Assembly: GCA_016718565.1 (NCBI GenBank)
Contig: JADKCZ010000003.1
Span: forward strand, 62,001 to 126,000
Direction: 5' to 3'
DNA length: 64,000 bases
From: Anaeromyxobacter sp.
Lineage (GTDB): Bacteria; Myxococcota; Myxococcia; Myxococcales; Anaeromyxobacteraceae
The notes under the pieces: model-generated
The model's input: the letters and a program-made list of their open reading frames with translations, nothing else
Told to the model about the DNA's origin: nothing
Database searches by the model: none
In this document: piece by piece, positions 35,369 through 43,788 of the stretch
Layout: each line of letters opens with the position of its first letter
How positions within the stretch are numbered: position 1 is the stretch's first letter
Program-made: the position numbers and the translations under genes

Positions 35369-37093
35369 TCAGTGGAACTCGCGCTGCGGGCCGGTCATGG
35401 GCGACGGCTTGTAGTGGCGCATGAGCCAGTTCATGTTCTCGCCGAGCGCCTTGCGCAGGTCGGTGGGCATGACGATCGAGGAGATGGAGCCGAGCGCCAG
35501 GCCCTCCTTCGGGTTCATCAGCTCGCGCTCGTAGCGCTGGTTGAGCAGGGCCTCCTGCGCCTTGCCCCACTCGGCCGCCTCCTTCTCGGCGTCCTTCTTG
35601 GCGGCGGCGCCGTCCATGCCGGCGGTGGTGCGGGTGGCGGTGCCCTTCTTCACCATGTCGGCGACGGTGGCGCGGATCTTCCGGACCTCGTCCTTGTAGA
35701 CGAACTCCTTGCCGGCCGGGCCCATGACGGCCAGGCGGGTGGTGGGCAGCGCCAGCACCAGGTCGGCGCCGGTGGGGTAGTTGTTGTAGGAGGCGTAGGC
35801 GCCGCCGAAGGCGTTGCGCAGGATGAGCAGGATGCGCGGGGTGCGCACGTCCACGATGGCGTCCAGCATGGAGCGGCCGGCCTGCACGATGCCGCGCGCC
35901 TCCTGCTCGCGACCGGGCAGGAAGCCGGTGGTGTCCTCCATGAAGATGATGGGGATGTTGTAGATGTTGCAGAAGCGCACGAACCTGGCGATCTTCAGCG
36001 CCGTGTCGCAGTCGATCTGGCCGGAGCCCACGGCGCTGTTGTTGGCCACGAAGCCCACCACGTGGCCGCCCAGGCGCCCGAAGGCGGTGACCGCCTCGCG
36101 CGCGCGATCCGGCTGGATCTCGAAGTAGTCGCCGTAGTCGCACACCTGCTGGATGATGATGGACACGTCGAAGGGGGTGTTGAAGCCGCTCGACGAGTTG
36201 AAGGCCTTCTTCAGCAGCGTGTTGATCTCCCAGGTCTTGCGGTCGATGGGGTCGCTGGTGGGCTGGAAGGGCGAGAGCGTGCCGTTGGTGTCCGGGATGT
36301 AGGAGAGCAGCCGGACCGCCTGGCGCAGCGCCCCCAGCTCGTCCTGCACCGTCAGGTCGGCCACGCCGGAGTTGCCGTGCACCTTGGGGCCGCCCAGGTC
36401 CTCGGGCGTGATGTCCTCGCCCAGCACCGACTTCACCACGCCCGGGCCGGTCAGGCCGAAGAAGGTGTCGTTGGGCTGGATGACGAAGCTGCCCTGGCGC
36501 GGCAGGTAGGAGCCGCCGCCGGCGTTGAAGCCGAACATGCACATGATGCTGGGCACCACGCCGCTGATCTTGCGGAGCGCGGTGAAGGCCTCGGCGTAGC
36601 CGTCCAGGCCGCCGACGCCGGCCGGCACGTAGGCGCCGGCCGAGTCGTTCATGCCGATGAGCGGCATGCCCTTCTCGCCGGCCATGCGGAAGAGGCGCGC
36701 CAGCTTGTTGCCGTTGGTGGCGTCCATCGAGCCGGCGCGCACCGTGAAGTCGTGGCCGTACACCGCCACGTCGCGGCCGTTGATGTCGAGGATGGCGGTG
36801 ACCAGCGAGGCGCCGTCGAGGTTCTTGCCCCAGTTCTGGTAGAGGACGTTGGGATCCTTGGGCGAGAGCACCTTGAGCCGCTCCCACACGGTCATGCGCT
36901 TCTTGAAGTGCTGCTTCTCGATGGCGTCGACGGGCACCGAGCGGATGGGGCGCTGGATGAGGTCGTACCCCTCCTTCATGGCCTCCTCGTAGGGGCCGTG
37001 CGCCCGGGAGATCTCGCCGGGGATGTTGAACTCGACCTTCTCGGTGGGATCGAGCGGGTTCGTCAGGGTCGGTCGGATGGCCTTGGTGGTCAT
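35369..37093 (-). CDS. Acyl-CoA carboxylase carboxyltransferase subunit
   Basis: The 574-residue protein has the double crotonase-fold layout of carboxyltransferases. The N-terminal half contains DGASLVTAILDINGRDVAVY and an oxyanion region FGFNAGGGSYLP. The C-terminal half contains EDTTGFLPGREQEARGI and RNAFGGAYASYNNYPTGADL. It transfers the carboxyl group from biotin to an acyl-CoA such as acetyl-, propionyl- or glutaconyl-CoA. Its length is close to glutaconyl-CoA decarboxylase alpha subunits (about 587), so a glutaconyl-type reaction should be considered. It is the first gene of a two-gene operon with the biotin protein. The ATG is followed by TTKAIRPTL. Confidence 0.87.
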   Translation of the reverse strand: MTTKAIRPTLTNPLDPTEKVEFNIPGEISRAHGPYEEAMKEGYDLIQRPIRSVPVDAIEKQHFKKRMTVWERLKVLSPKDPNVLYQNWGKNLDGASLVTAILDINGRDVAVYGHDFTVRAGSMDATNGNKLARLFRMAGEKGMPLIGMNDSAGAYVPAGVGGLDGYAEAFTALRKISGVVPSIMCMFGFNAGGGSYLPRQGSFVIQPNDTFFGLTGPGVVKSVLGEDITPEDLGGPKVHGNSGVADLTVQDELGALRQAVRLLSYIPDTNGTLSPFQPTSDPIDRKTWEINTLLKKAFNSSSGFNTPFDVSIIIQQVCDYGDYFEIQPDRAREAVTAFGRLGGHVVGFVANNSAVGSGQIDCDTALKIARFVRFCNIYNIPIIFMEDTTGFLPGREQEARGIVQAGRSMLDAIVDVRTPRILLILRNAFGGAYASYNNYPTGADLVLALPTTRLAVMGPAGKEFVYKDEVRKIRATVADMVKKGTATRTTAGMDGAAAKKDAEKEAAEWGKAQEALLNQRYERELMNPKEGLALGSISSIVMPTDLRKALGENMNWLMRHYKPSPMTGPQREFH

Positions 37094-37436
37094 GGGCTCG
37101 CTCCTCGGGAGACGCGGTGGAGACTGCCGTGCTGCCTGCGGCCCGAGCGGTCATCGAGCGGATAGGTCAATTAACCCGCGCGCTTGCGACGGCCGTCGGA
37201 CTGTCCGGAAAAGGACGTGCATCCTGACAAGGCCGCAGCCCGGAGGCAAGGCTTTCGGGTGAACGCTGCGACGATCTTGGGGCGTGCCAGCGCGCATTTC
37301 GTGGCGCAGCGCGGCACGCTGCCGGGGACAGGGGAGTCGCCTGGCCGACGTCATCGCCGGCTTACGCCCCGCATACCCTGCTACCGGTATCCCCCGATCG
37401 TGACCTATGTTCAGGGGACACGCTGAGGAGCGCATC
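37094..37436. promoter_or_regulatory. Divergent intergenic region with a strong hairpin
   Basis: This 343-nt gap serves the carboxylase operon (minus strand) and the PilZ gene (plus strand). GCGTGCC (37282-37288) and GGCACGC (37313-37319) form a 7-bp stem, with further GCGC pairing inside. TATGTT (37406-37411) is a -10 candidate for the PilZ gene. I tried a c-di-GMP riboswitch reading but could not match its conserved bases. Confidence 0.4.
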
Positions 37437-38045
37437 ATGATCGAGCTCGTCCTGGACCTGGAGCCCTCGGCTCTGCTCCACGCCTGGCGCAAGGACACCG
37501 GCCGCCTCTTCCTCGACACCCCGCGCGCACCGCGCCAGCGGGGCAAGGCGGCGATCCGCATCAGGCTGGTGGGCTCCAAGGTGGCCGCGACCGTGGTCGG
37601 CACCGTGGTGAGCGCCCACCAGCAGCAGCAGCTCCACCGGCTCGAGCTCCAGCCGGAGGAGGCCAGCCTGCCGGCGCTCCGCATGCTGCTCGCCGCCGCC
37701 GAGGGCACCGCGGTGCCCTACCAGCAGCGGCCGCTCCGCTACCTGGCCCGCGTGCCGGTGGTGGTGGCCACCGACCAGGGCGAGGTGCTCATGACGACCT
37801 TCTCCGTGTCGCCGGGCGGCTGCGGCATCGCCTGGTCCGGGCCGCCGCCCACCATCGGGCGCGCCGTCCGGCTGCGCGTCGGGCCCCAGGCGCGGCCCGC
37901 CGACCTGTGGGGCACCATCCGCTGGATCGGGGCGCGCGGCCCCAGCTCCACCACCGGCGTCCGCCTGCTGGCCGGCGACACGGTGCTGGCCCCCTGGACC
38001 GACCTGCTGGCGCAGCTGGAGCTGAGCGGCGCGCCGCGCTCCTGA
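37437..38045 (+). CDS. PilZ-domain protein
   Basis: The 202-residue cytoplasmic protein has an N-terminal region (1-95) with no recognised domain and a C-terminal PilZ domain. The c-di-GMP-binding elements are RYLAR (RxxxR) within QRPLRYLARVPVVV and SVSPGGCGI (the SxxG part of the second motif; the usual Asp/Asn is Ser). Binding is therefore plausible but not certain. GAGGAG precedes the ATG at 37437. It stands alone, reading away from the carboxylase operon. PilZ proteins usually couple c-di-GMP to motility, surface polysaccharide or transcription; nothing here shows which. Confidence 0.75.
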   Translation: MIELVLDLEPSALLHAWRKDTGRLFLDTPRAPRQRGKAAIRIRLVGSKVAATVVGTVVSAHQQQQLHRLELQPEEASLPALRMLLAAAEGTAVPYQQRPLRYLARVPVVVATDQGEVLMTTFSVSPGGCGIAWSGPPPTIGRAVRLRVGPQARPADLWGTIRWIGARGPSSTTGVRLLAGDTVLAPWTDLLAQLELSGAPRS

Positions 38046-38062
38046 GCCGGCGCCGCGCCGGG

Positions 38063-38725
38063 CTACTGGCCGGGCAGTGGCTCGGGCAGCGCGGTGTCGA
38101 AGATGACCCGCTCGCTCAGGGCGTCGCGGGTGCGCATCCGCACCACGTCCACCAGCAGGGTGGGGCCCGGCGGGCCGGGCTGCGTGCCCACCACCACCAC
38201 CTCCAGGTCGTGCACCACGGTGCGCAGGGAGTTGCCGCGGACGAACTGGCGCGCCCCGTCCTCCGAGACCTTGAGGGTGGAGAACTTGTCGCCGTTGCGG
38301 AAGGCCACCAGGAAGGCCAGGCCCTGGCGGCAGAAGTCGGCCCCCTCGAAGCGGATGACCGACCCGTTGCGCACCCCGGTGGGGAAGCCGCGCCGCTGCA
38401 GGTCGTAGGCGCCGAGCTGCTGCCGCACCGGCATGGTCCAGGTCTCGTGCTTCCAGGCCTGGCGGGTGGCCGCCTCGAGTCGCGGCCGCGACGCCGCCAT
38501 GGCCGCCTGGCGCGCCGCCTCGTCCCGCTCTCCGCAGACGTCGCCCCAGGCCAGCGCCAGGCGCGGGTCGGGGTCGGCGCTGGTGCGCAGCCCGTAGAGG
38601 AGCCCGGCCTCGAGCGGGCCCAGGATGGCGAGGCCGGCCCAGTGGGCGGCGGGGTCGCTGCGGCCGCGCAGCGAGGCGCAGCCACCGAGCAGCAGGAGAG
38701 TGGCGAGTGCGGCAGCGACCTTCAT
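38063..38725 (-). CDS. Hypothetical lipoprotein
   Basis: The 220-residue protein begins with a lipoprotein signal ending LLLLGGC (Cys16), so it should be lipid-anchored outside the cytoplasmic membrane. The mature part is a mix of charged helices (about 60-95) and a beta-rich domain (about 110-215, including GSVIRFEGADFCRQGLAF). The remaining cysteines are few. I do not recognise the family. It is convergent with the PilZ gene (17-nt gap) and has no operon partner. Confidence 0.65.
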   Translation of the reverse strand: MKVAAALATLLLLGGCASLRGRSDPAAHWAGLAILGPLEAGLLYGLRTSADPDPRLALAWGDVCGERDEAARQAAMAASRPRLEAATRQAWKHETWTMPVRQQLGAYDLQRRGFPTGVRNGSVIRFEGADFCRQGLAFLVAFRNGDKFSTLKVSEDGARQFVRGNSLRTVVHDLEVVVVGTQPGPPGPTLLVDVVRMRTRDALSERVIFDTALPEPLPGQ

Positions 38726-38885
38726 CGGCGTGGCCCCCTGGCGGCGGAGGGTCCGCGCACCGCGGGCATTGTAGCCGCTTCGCCGGCCGGGGAGAGGCCA
38801 CGACCGAGGGACGCGGCGGGCGCAGCCCGACCAGCGCGCCGGTGCGACCAGCGCGCCGGCCCGGCCGGATCGGCCGGGTGGCCTC

Positions 38886-39353
38886 CTAGGTGGTGCGCAC
38901 GCCCAGGTTGGCCACCGGCTGGGCCTGCTCGGCCCGCATCCAGGCGTTGGTGTTCAGCTCCACCGCGTCCTGGTGGGTCCCGGCCGGCATCACCAGCGTG
39001 GGCACCCGCTCCAGCCGCTCGTCCACGAAGATGGGCAGGCCGAAGAGCGCCAGCGGCGGCTCGGCGCCCAGCTCGCAGGGCGCGAAGCGCGGCGCGAACT
39101 CCTGCTCCGGGACCAGCTCGGCGCGCACGCCGGTGGCCTCCTCCAGGGCCGACAGGCTGACCCGATCGGTGGCCGCCACCACCGCGATGGCCATGCGCCC
39201 GCCCAGGCGCACGATGACGGGCTTGGCGACGCGCCTGCCGGTGACGTGGTCGGCCGCGGCCAGCTCCTGCGCCGTCATGGCGACGGGGTGGACGTGGTGG
39301 GCGAACCCGTGGTGCTGCTGCCGCAGGTACGACTCGATCAAGGCCGGGATCAT
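38886..39353 (-). CDS. YbaK/ProX-type aminoacyl-tRNA deacylase domain protein
   Basis: The 155-residue protein has the YbaK/ProRS-INS fold: MTAQELAAADHVTGRRVAKPVIVR near the N-terminus with the conserved lysine (KPVIV), then alternating beta strands (MAIAVVAATDRV, LALFGLPIFVDERL). These proteins hydrolyse mischarged tRNAs or act on related esters. The His-rich start (QQHHGFAHHVHP) is common in stand-alone members. The ATG at 39353 has GAGGAGG before it. It is followed on the same strand, after a gap, by no obvious partner. Confidence 0.78.
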   Translation of the reverse strand: MIPALIESYLRQQHHGFAHHVHPVAMTAQELAAADHVTGRRVAKPVIVRLGGRMAIAVVAATDRVSLSALEEATGVRAELVPEQEFAPRFAPCELGAEPPLALFGLPIFVDERLERVPTLVMPAGTHQDAVELNTNAWMRAEQAQPVANLGVRTT

Positions 39354-39496
39354 CGGGACCTCCTCGTCGGAGCGCTCCTCCGCGCTGGCCCCATCCTGCG
39401 CCGCCCGGATCGGCCTCCGCCACGCCCCGGGCGGATGGTCCCGGCCGGGCTGCGCCCGGACGCCCAGGGGGGGCAGGCCACTCCTGCTGCCGCCCC

Positions 39497-39919
<423 letters not shown>

Positions 39920-40028
39920 GGGTGGCTCCTGCGGTGGTGGCGGCCGGCGGCGCCGGCGGCGGGGAGCGCCACGATAGGCGAGGCCGGGGGTGGCGGCGAG
40001 CGGCGCGGCCCGGCCCGGCCGCGGTAGC

Positions 40029-40724
40029 ATGCCCGGCACCATGCCCTCCCCGCCGCCACCCGCCGCCGCCCCACCCCGGCGCGAGGTGCTCTGCGGCGAC
40101 GGGGTGGCCTGGCTGGCGCGCGGCCCGCTGCCCCCCGGCCACGCGCTGGTGACCTCACTGCCGGACCACTCCGAGCTGCCCAGGCTGGGCGTGGAGGGCT
40201 GGCGCCGCTGGTTCGTGGAGACCGCCGCGCTGGCCTGCCGGGCGGTGGCCGACGACGCGGTGGCGGTCTTCTACCAGACCGACGTGAAGCACGACGGCCG
40301 CTGGATCGACAAGGCGCACCTGGTGTCCTGCGGGGCCGACCTGGCCGGGGCCCACCTGCTCTGGCACAAGGTGGTGTGCCGCGCGCCGCCCGGCACCACC
40401 ACCTTCGGCCGCCCGGCCTACGCCCACCTGCTCTGCCTGAGCCGCGGGCTGCGGCTCGAGCCCGGGCGGTCGTCGCCCGACGTGCTGCCGCGCCTCGGCG
40501 AGATGACCTGGGCGCGGGCCATGGGGCGGGAGGCCTGCGAGCTGGTGGCCCGCTTCCTGGTGGCCCACACCACCTGCCGCACCGTGGTCGATCCGTTCTG
40601 CGGGGTGGGCACCATGCTGGCGGTGGCCAACGCCCACGGCCTGGACGCCGTGGGCGTGGAGCTGTCGTCCAAGCGGGCCGGGCGGGCGCGGACGCTGGTG
40701 CTCGGCCCCGCGGCCGCCGGCTAG
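40029..40724 (+). CDS. Methyltransferase-like protein related to N4/N6 DNA methylases
   Basis: The 231-residue protein ends with an AdoMet-binding region typical of amino-group DNA methylases: DPFCGVGTMLAVANAHGLDA then VGVELS. Near the N-terminus, where those enzymes have S/D-PP-Y, it reads VTSLPDHSEL, so the catalytic proline pair and aromatic residue are missing. There is no target-recognition domain and no restriction gene nearby. The region FYQTDVKHDGRWIDKAHLV is also conserved-looking. It may methylate another nitrogen target or be non-catalytic. An alternative ATG at 40041 would fit a TAGCAT -10 box at 40025-40030. The stop overlaps the fadE stop by a few bases. Confidence 0.65.
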   Translation: MPGTMPSPPPPAAAPPRREVLCGDGVAWLARGPLPPGHALVTSLPDHSELPRLGVEGWRRWFVETAALACRAVADDAVAVFYQTDVKHDGRWIDKAHLVSCGADLAGAHLLWHKVVCRAPPGTTTFGRPAYAHLLCLSRGLRLEPGRSSPDVLPRLGEMTWARAMGREACELVARFLVAHTTCRTVVDPFCGVGTMLAVANAHGLDAVGVELSSKRAGRARTLVLGPAAAG

Positions 40725-42496
40725 AGCGGCACCTTCTCGTCGCGCACCACCGCGTCGGCCAGCAGCCGCTTGGCCTGCAGGAGGCCGGTGGCGTCGTAGC
40801 GGGTGAAGCGGCGCACCCCGCCCAGCAGCAGCGTGGCCTGGTCCCCCTCGGCGACGTAGAAGGCGGCGCGGCGGGCCGCCGTGGCCACCTTCTCGCAGGC
40901 CGCGAAGGTGTGCACCTTGACGGCCGCCGCCGCCAGCCCCCGGCCGGCCTGGCTGCGGCCGGGCGCGGTCTTCTCGGCCCGCAGCAGCGCGCTCTCGGCC
41001 GCGAAGGCCTGGATGGCCACGTCGGCCAGCGCCAGCAGCACCTCCTGCTCGTCCTTGAGCTTGTCGCCGAAGCGCTGCACCGCGGCGCCGGACAGGACCA
41101 GGAAGACCCGCTTCAGGTTGGCCACCGCCACCTTCTCGGCCGCGAAGGGATCGCCGGGGTCGAGGGCGTCGAGGGCGGGCGTCAGCAGCGCCTCGGTGGC
41201 CTTGATGGCCTCGCGCTGCAGCGGCAGCTCGCCCTTCAGGGCGCGGCGCAGGATGGTGCCGGGCACCAGCAGCCGGTTGATCTCGTTGGTCCCCTCGAAG
41301 ATCCGGTTGATGCGCTCGTCGCGGTAGAAGCGCTCGGCGGCGTACTCCTGCGTGAAGCCGTAGCCGCCGTGGATCTGCACCACGTCGTCCACCACGTCGG
41401 CCAGCACCTCGCTGCAGAACACCTTGGCGATGGCGCACTCGATGGCGTACTCCTCGATGGCCGCCTGGTAGCGCTCGTAGTAGCCGGGCGTCCCCTTCTC
41501 CAGGGTGGCCAGCCGGTCGTCGATCATCCCGGCCAGCCGGAAGACCAGCGCCTCCGAGGCGAAGAAGTCGGCGGTGCGGTCGGCCAGCTTCTCGCGGATG
41601 GCGCCGAAGCTGGAGATGGGCACGCCGAACTGCTTGCGCACGTTGGCGTAGGCCGCCCCCACCCCGATGGCCTTGCGGGCCGCGCCGTTGGTGGCGGCGC
41701 CCAGCTTGAAGCGCCCCACGTTCAGCACGTTGAAGGCGATCTTGTGCCCCTTGCCGATCTCGCCGAGCAGGTTCTCCACCGGCACCTTGGCCCCCTCCAG
41801 GATCACCGTGGTGGTGGAGGAGCCCTTGATGCCCAGCTTCTTCTCCTCGGGCCCGATGGTGACCCCCTCGAAGCCGCGCTCCACCAGGAAGGCGGTGAAG
41901 TGGGTGCGGTCGATCTTGGCGAAGACCGTGAAGAGCGAGGCGAAGCCGCCGTTGGTGATGTACTGCTTGGTGCCGTCGAGCAGGTAGTGCGTCCCGTCCG
42001 GCGACAGGGTGGCCCGGGTGGTGCCGCCCAGGGCGTCGCTGCCGGCGCCCGGCTCGGTGAGGCAGTAGGCGGCGGCCCACTCCCCGGAGATGATCTTGCC
42101 GAGGTAGCGCTCCTTCTGCGCCTCGGTGCCGTAGTAGACCAGCGGCAGGGTGCCGATGCCGCTGTGGGCCGAGTAGGCCACCGAGAAGGCCCCGCCCGCC
42201 CCCATCCGGTCGGCCGTCAGCACGCTGGCCACCTTGTCGAGCTCCAGGCCGCCGTAGGCCTGCGGCGCGTCGATCATGAGGAGCCCGGCGTCGCCGGCCT
42301 TCTTCATGAGCGCGGCGGCCAGCCCGGGCTCCTGGTGCTCCAGCCGCTCGGCCACCGGCAGGACCTCGTCCTTGACGAAGGACTCGGTGGTGTCGGCGAT
42401 CTGCCGGTGCTCCTCCGACAGGTCCTCCGGGGCGAACACGTCGGCCGCCGCCACCGCGGTGATGAGGTACTCCGCCCCCTTGTAGAGCTTCGTCAT
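40721..42496 (-). CDS. fadE: Acyl-CoA dehydrogenase, last gene of the fad operon
   Basis: The 591-residue FAD enzyme performs the first oxidation of beta-oxidation (acyl-CoA to trans-2-enoyl-CoA), passing electrons to ETF. AYCLTEPGAGSDALG and YITNGGFA are flavin-site signatures. Glu401 in IFEGTNEINRLL is the catalytic base of short- and medium-chain type enzymes. The extra 190 C-terminal residues make it like Bacillus FadE/YusJ and VLCAD-type chains. It is third after fadN and fadA on the minus strand, 13 nt after the fadA stop. The ATG at 42496 is followed by TKLYKGAEYL. Confidence 0.9.
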   Translation of the reverse strand: MTKLYKGAEYLITAVAAADVFAPEDLSEEHRQIADTTESFVKDEVLPVAERLEHQEPGLAAALMKKAGDAGLLMIDAPQAYGGLELDKVASVLTADRMGAGGAFSVAYSAHSGIGTLPLVYYGTEAQKERYLGKIISGEWAAAYCLTEPGAGSDALGGTTRATLSPDGTHYLLDGTKQYITNGGFASLFTVFAKIDRTHFTAFLVERGFEGVTIGPEEKKLGIKGSSTTTVILEGAKVPVENLLGEIGKGHKIAFNVLNVGRFKLGAATNGAARKAIGVGAAYANVRKQFGVPISSFGAIREKLADRTADFFASEALVFRLAGMIDDRLATLEKGTPGYYERYQAAIEEYAIECAIAKVFCSEVLADVVDDVVQIHGGYGFTQEYAAERFYRDERINRIFEGTNEINRLLVPGTILRRALKGELPLQREAIKATEALLTPALDALDPGDPFAAEKVAVANLKRVFLVLSGAAVQRFGDKLKDEQEVLLALADVAIQAFAAESALLRAEKTAPGRSQAGRGLAAAAVKVHTFAACEKVATAARRAAFYVAEGDQATLLLGGVRRFTRYDATGLLQAKRLLADAVVRDEKVPL

Positions 42497-42509
42497 GGCC
42501 GTCTCCTCC

Positions 42510-43682
42510 TCAGACCCGCTCGAAGATCCCGGCGGCGCCCATGCCGCCGCCGACGCACATCGACACCACCCCGTAGCGGCCGCCGCTCCGCCCCAGCTCG
42601 CCGAGCAGGGTGGCCGTCAGCTTGGCCCCGGTGCAGCCGAGCGGGTGGCCCAGCGCGATGGCGCCGCCGTTCGGGTTGACCCGGGCCGGGTCGAGCCCGA
42701 GGGCCCGCACCACCGCCAGCGCCTGCGCCGCGAAGGCCTCGTTGAGCTCCCAGGACGCCACGTCGGCCACCGTCAGCCCGGCCCGCGCCAGCGCCGCCGG
42801 GATGGCCTCCACCGGGCCGAGCCCCATCACCTCCGGCGCCACCCCCCTCACCGAGAAGGCCACGAAGCGGGCCAGCGGCTTGACCCCGGCGCGCTTCAGG
42901 AAGGCCTCGGAGACCACCAGCACCGCGGCGGCGCCGTCGGTCATCTGCGAGGAGTTGCCGGCGGTGACGCTGCCGTCCACCTTGAAGGCCGGCCGCAGCG
43001 CGCCCAGCCCCGCCGCGGTGGTGTCGCGCCGCACCCCCTCGTCGGCCCGCACCACCTCGGCGCGCTTCACCAGCGTGCCGTCCTTCAGGGCCACCGACTC
43101 CACCTCCACCGGCACCAGCTCGGCGTCGAACCGCCCGGCGTCCTGCGCCGCCGCGGCGCGGCGGTGGCTCTCGGCGGCGAAGGCGTCCTGGTCGGCCCGG
43201 CCGACGTGGTGCCGCTCGGCCACCAGCTCGGCGGTGATGCCCATGGAGGCGTAGGACTCGGGCCAGCTGCCGGCCAGGCCGGGGTTGGCGGAGAACTTCT
43301 GCCCGCCCATGGGGATCATCGACATGGACTCGGTGCCGCCGGCCACCAGGCAGTCGGCGCCCCCGGCCAGGATCCGCTCGGCCGCGCTGGCGATGGTCTG
43401 GAGCCCCGAGGCGCAGAAGCGGTTGATGGTCTGGCCCGGCACCGAGACCGGCAGCCCGGCCTTGAGCGCCGCCACCCGCGCCACGTTCATGCCCGCCTCC
43501 CCCTCCGGGAAGGCGCAGCCCAGCAGCACGTCCTCCACCAGCGCCGGGTCGACGCGGGTGCGCTCCAGCAGCGCGCGGATGGCCAGCGCGGCCAGGTCGT
43601 CGGGCCGGACGTCCTTCAGCTTCCCCTTCTTGGCCTTGCCGCCGGGCGTGCGGACCGCGGCGAGGATGTAGGCAGCGCTCAT
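42510..43682 (-). CDS. fadA: Acetyl-CoA acyltransferase (thiolase)
   Basis: The 390-residue thiolase cleaves 3-ketoacyl-CoA to acetyl-CoA and a shortened acyl-CoA. The acyl-accepting Cys90 lies in INRFCASGLQTIA. The second cysteine is in SMCVGGGMG near the C-terminus, and GHPLGCTGA and NEAFAAQ supply the His and Asn elements. It is the middle gene of fadN-fadA-fadE, and the order and neighbours favour a degradative role over biosynthesis. The ATG at 43682 begins SAAYILAAVRTP, as usual for the family. Confidence 0.92.
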   Translation of the reverse strand: MSAAYILAAVRTPGGKAKKGKLKDVRPDDLAALAIRALLERTRVDPALVEDVLLGCAFPEGEAGMNVARVAALKAGLPVSVPGQTINRFCASGLQTIASAAERILAGGADCLVAGGTESMSMIPMGGQKFSANPGLAGSWPESYASMGITAELVAERHHVGRADQDAFAAESHRRAAAAQDAGRFDAELVPVEVESVALKDGTLVKRAEVVRADEGVRRDTTAAGLGALRPAFKVDGSVTAGNSSQMTDGAAAVLVVSEAFLKRAGVKPLARFVAFSVRGVAPEVMGLGPVEAIPAALARAGLTVADVASWELNEAFAAQALAVVRALGLDPARVNPNGGAIALGHPLGCTGAKLTATLLGELGRSGGRYGVVSMCVGGGMGAAGIFERV

Positions 43683-43788
43683 GGATCGGTGGACCTTTCG
43701 GTGGCTCGGCGTGTGGCGGGAGAGGGGGCCTGGGGCGCCGGTCGGGGCGGGCGGGCCGCGGCGGGCCCGGGCCGCCGCCGGCCGCGGT

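Noticed and set aside
32373..35414. Long plus-strand frame across the biotin carboxylase gene
   Set aside because: It is the complement of a clear ATP-grasp/biotin protein and shows only low-complexity composition.
37200..37330. Possible c-di-GMP (GEMM) riboswitch before the PilZ gene
   Set aside because: I could not place the conserved bases or the two-stem layout on either strand; only a simple hairpin remains.
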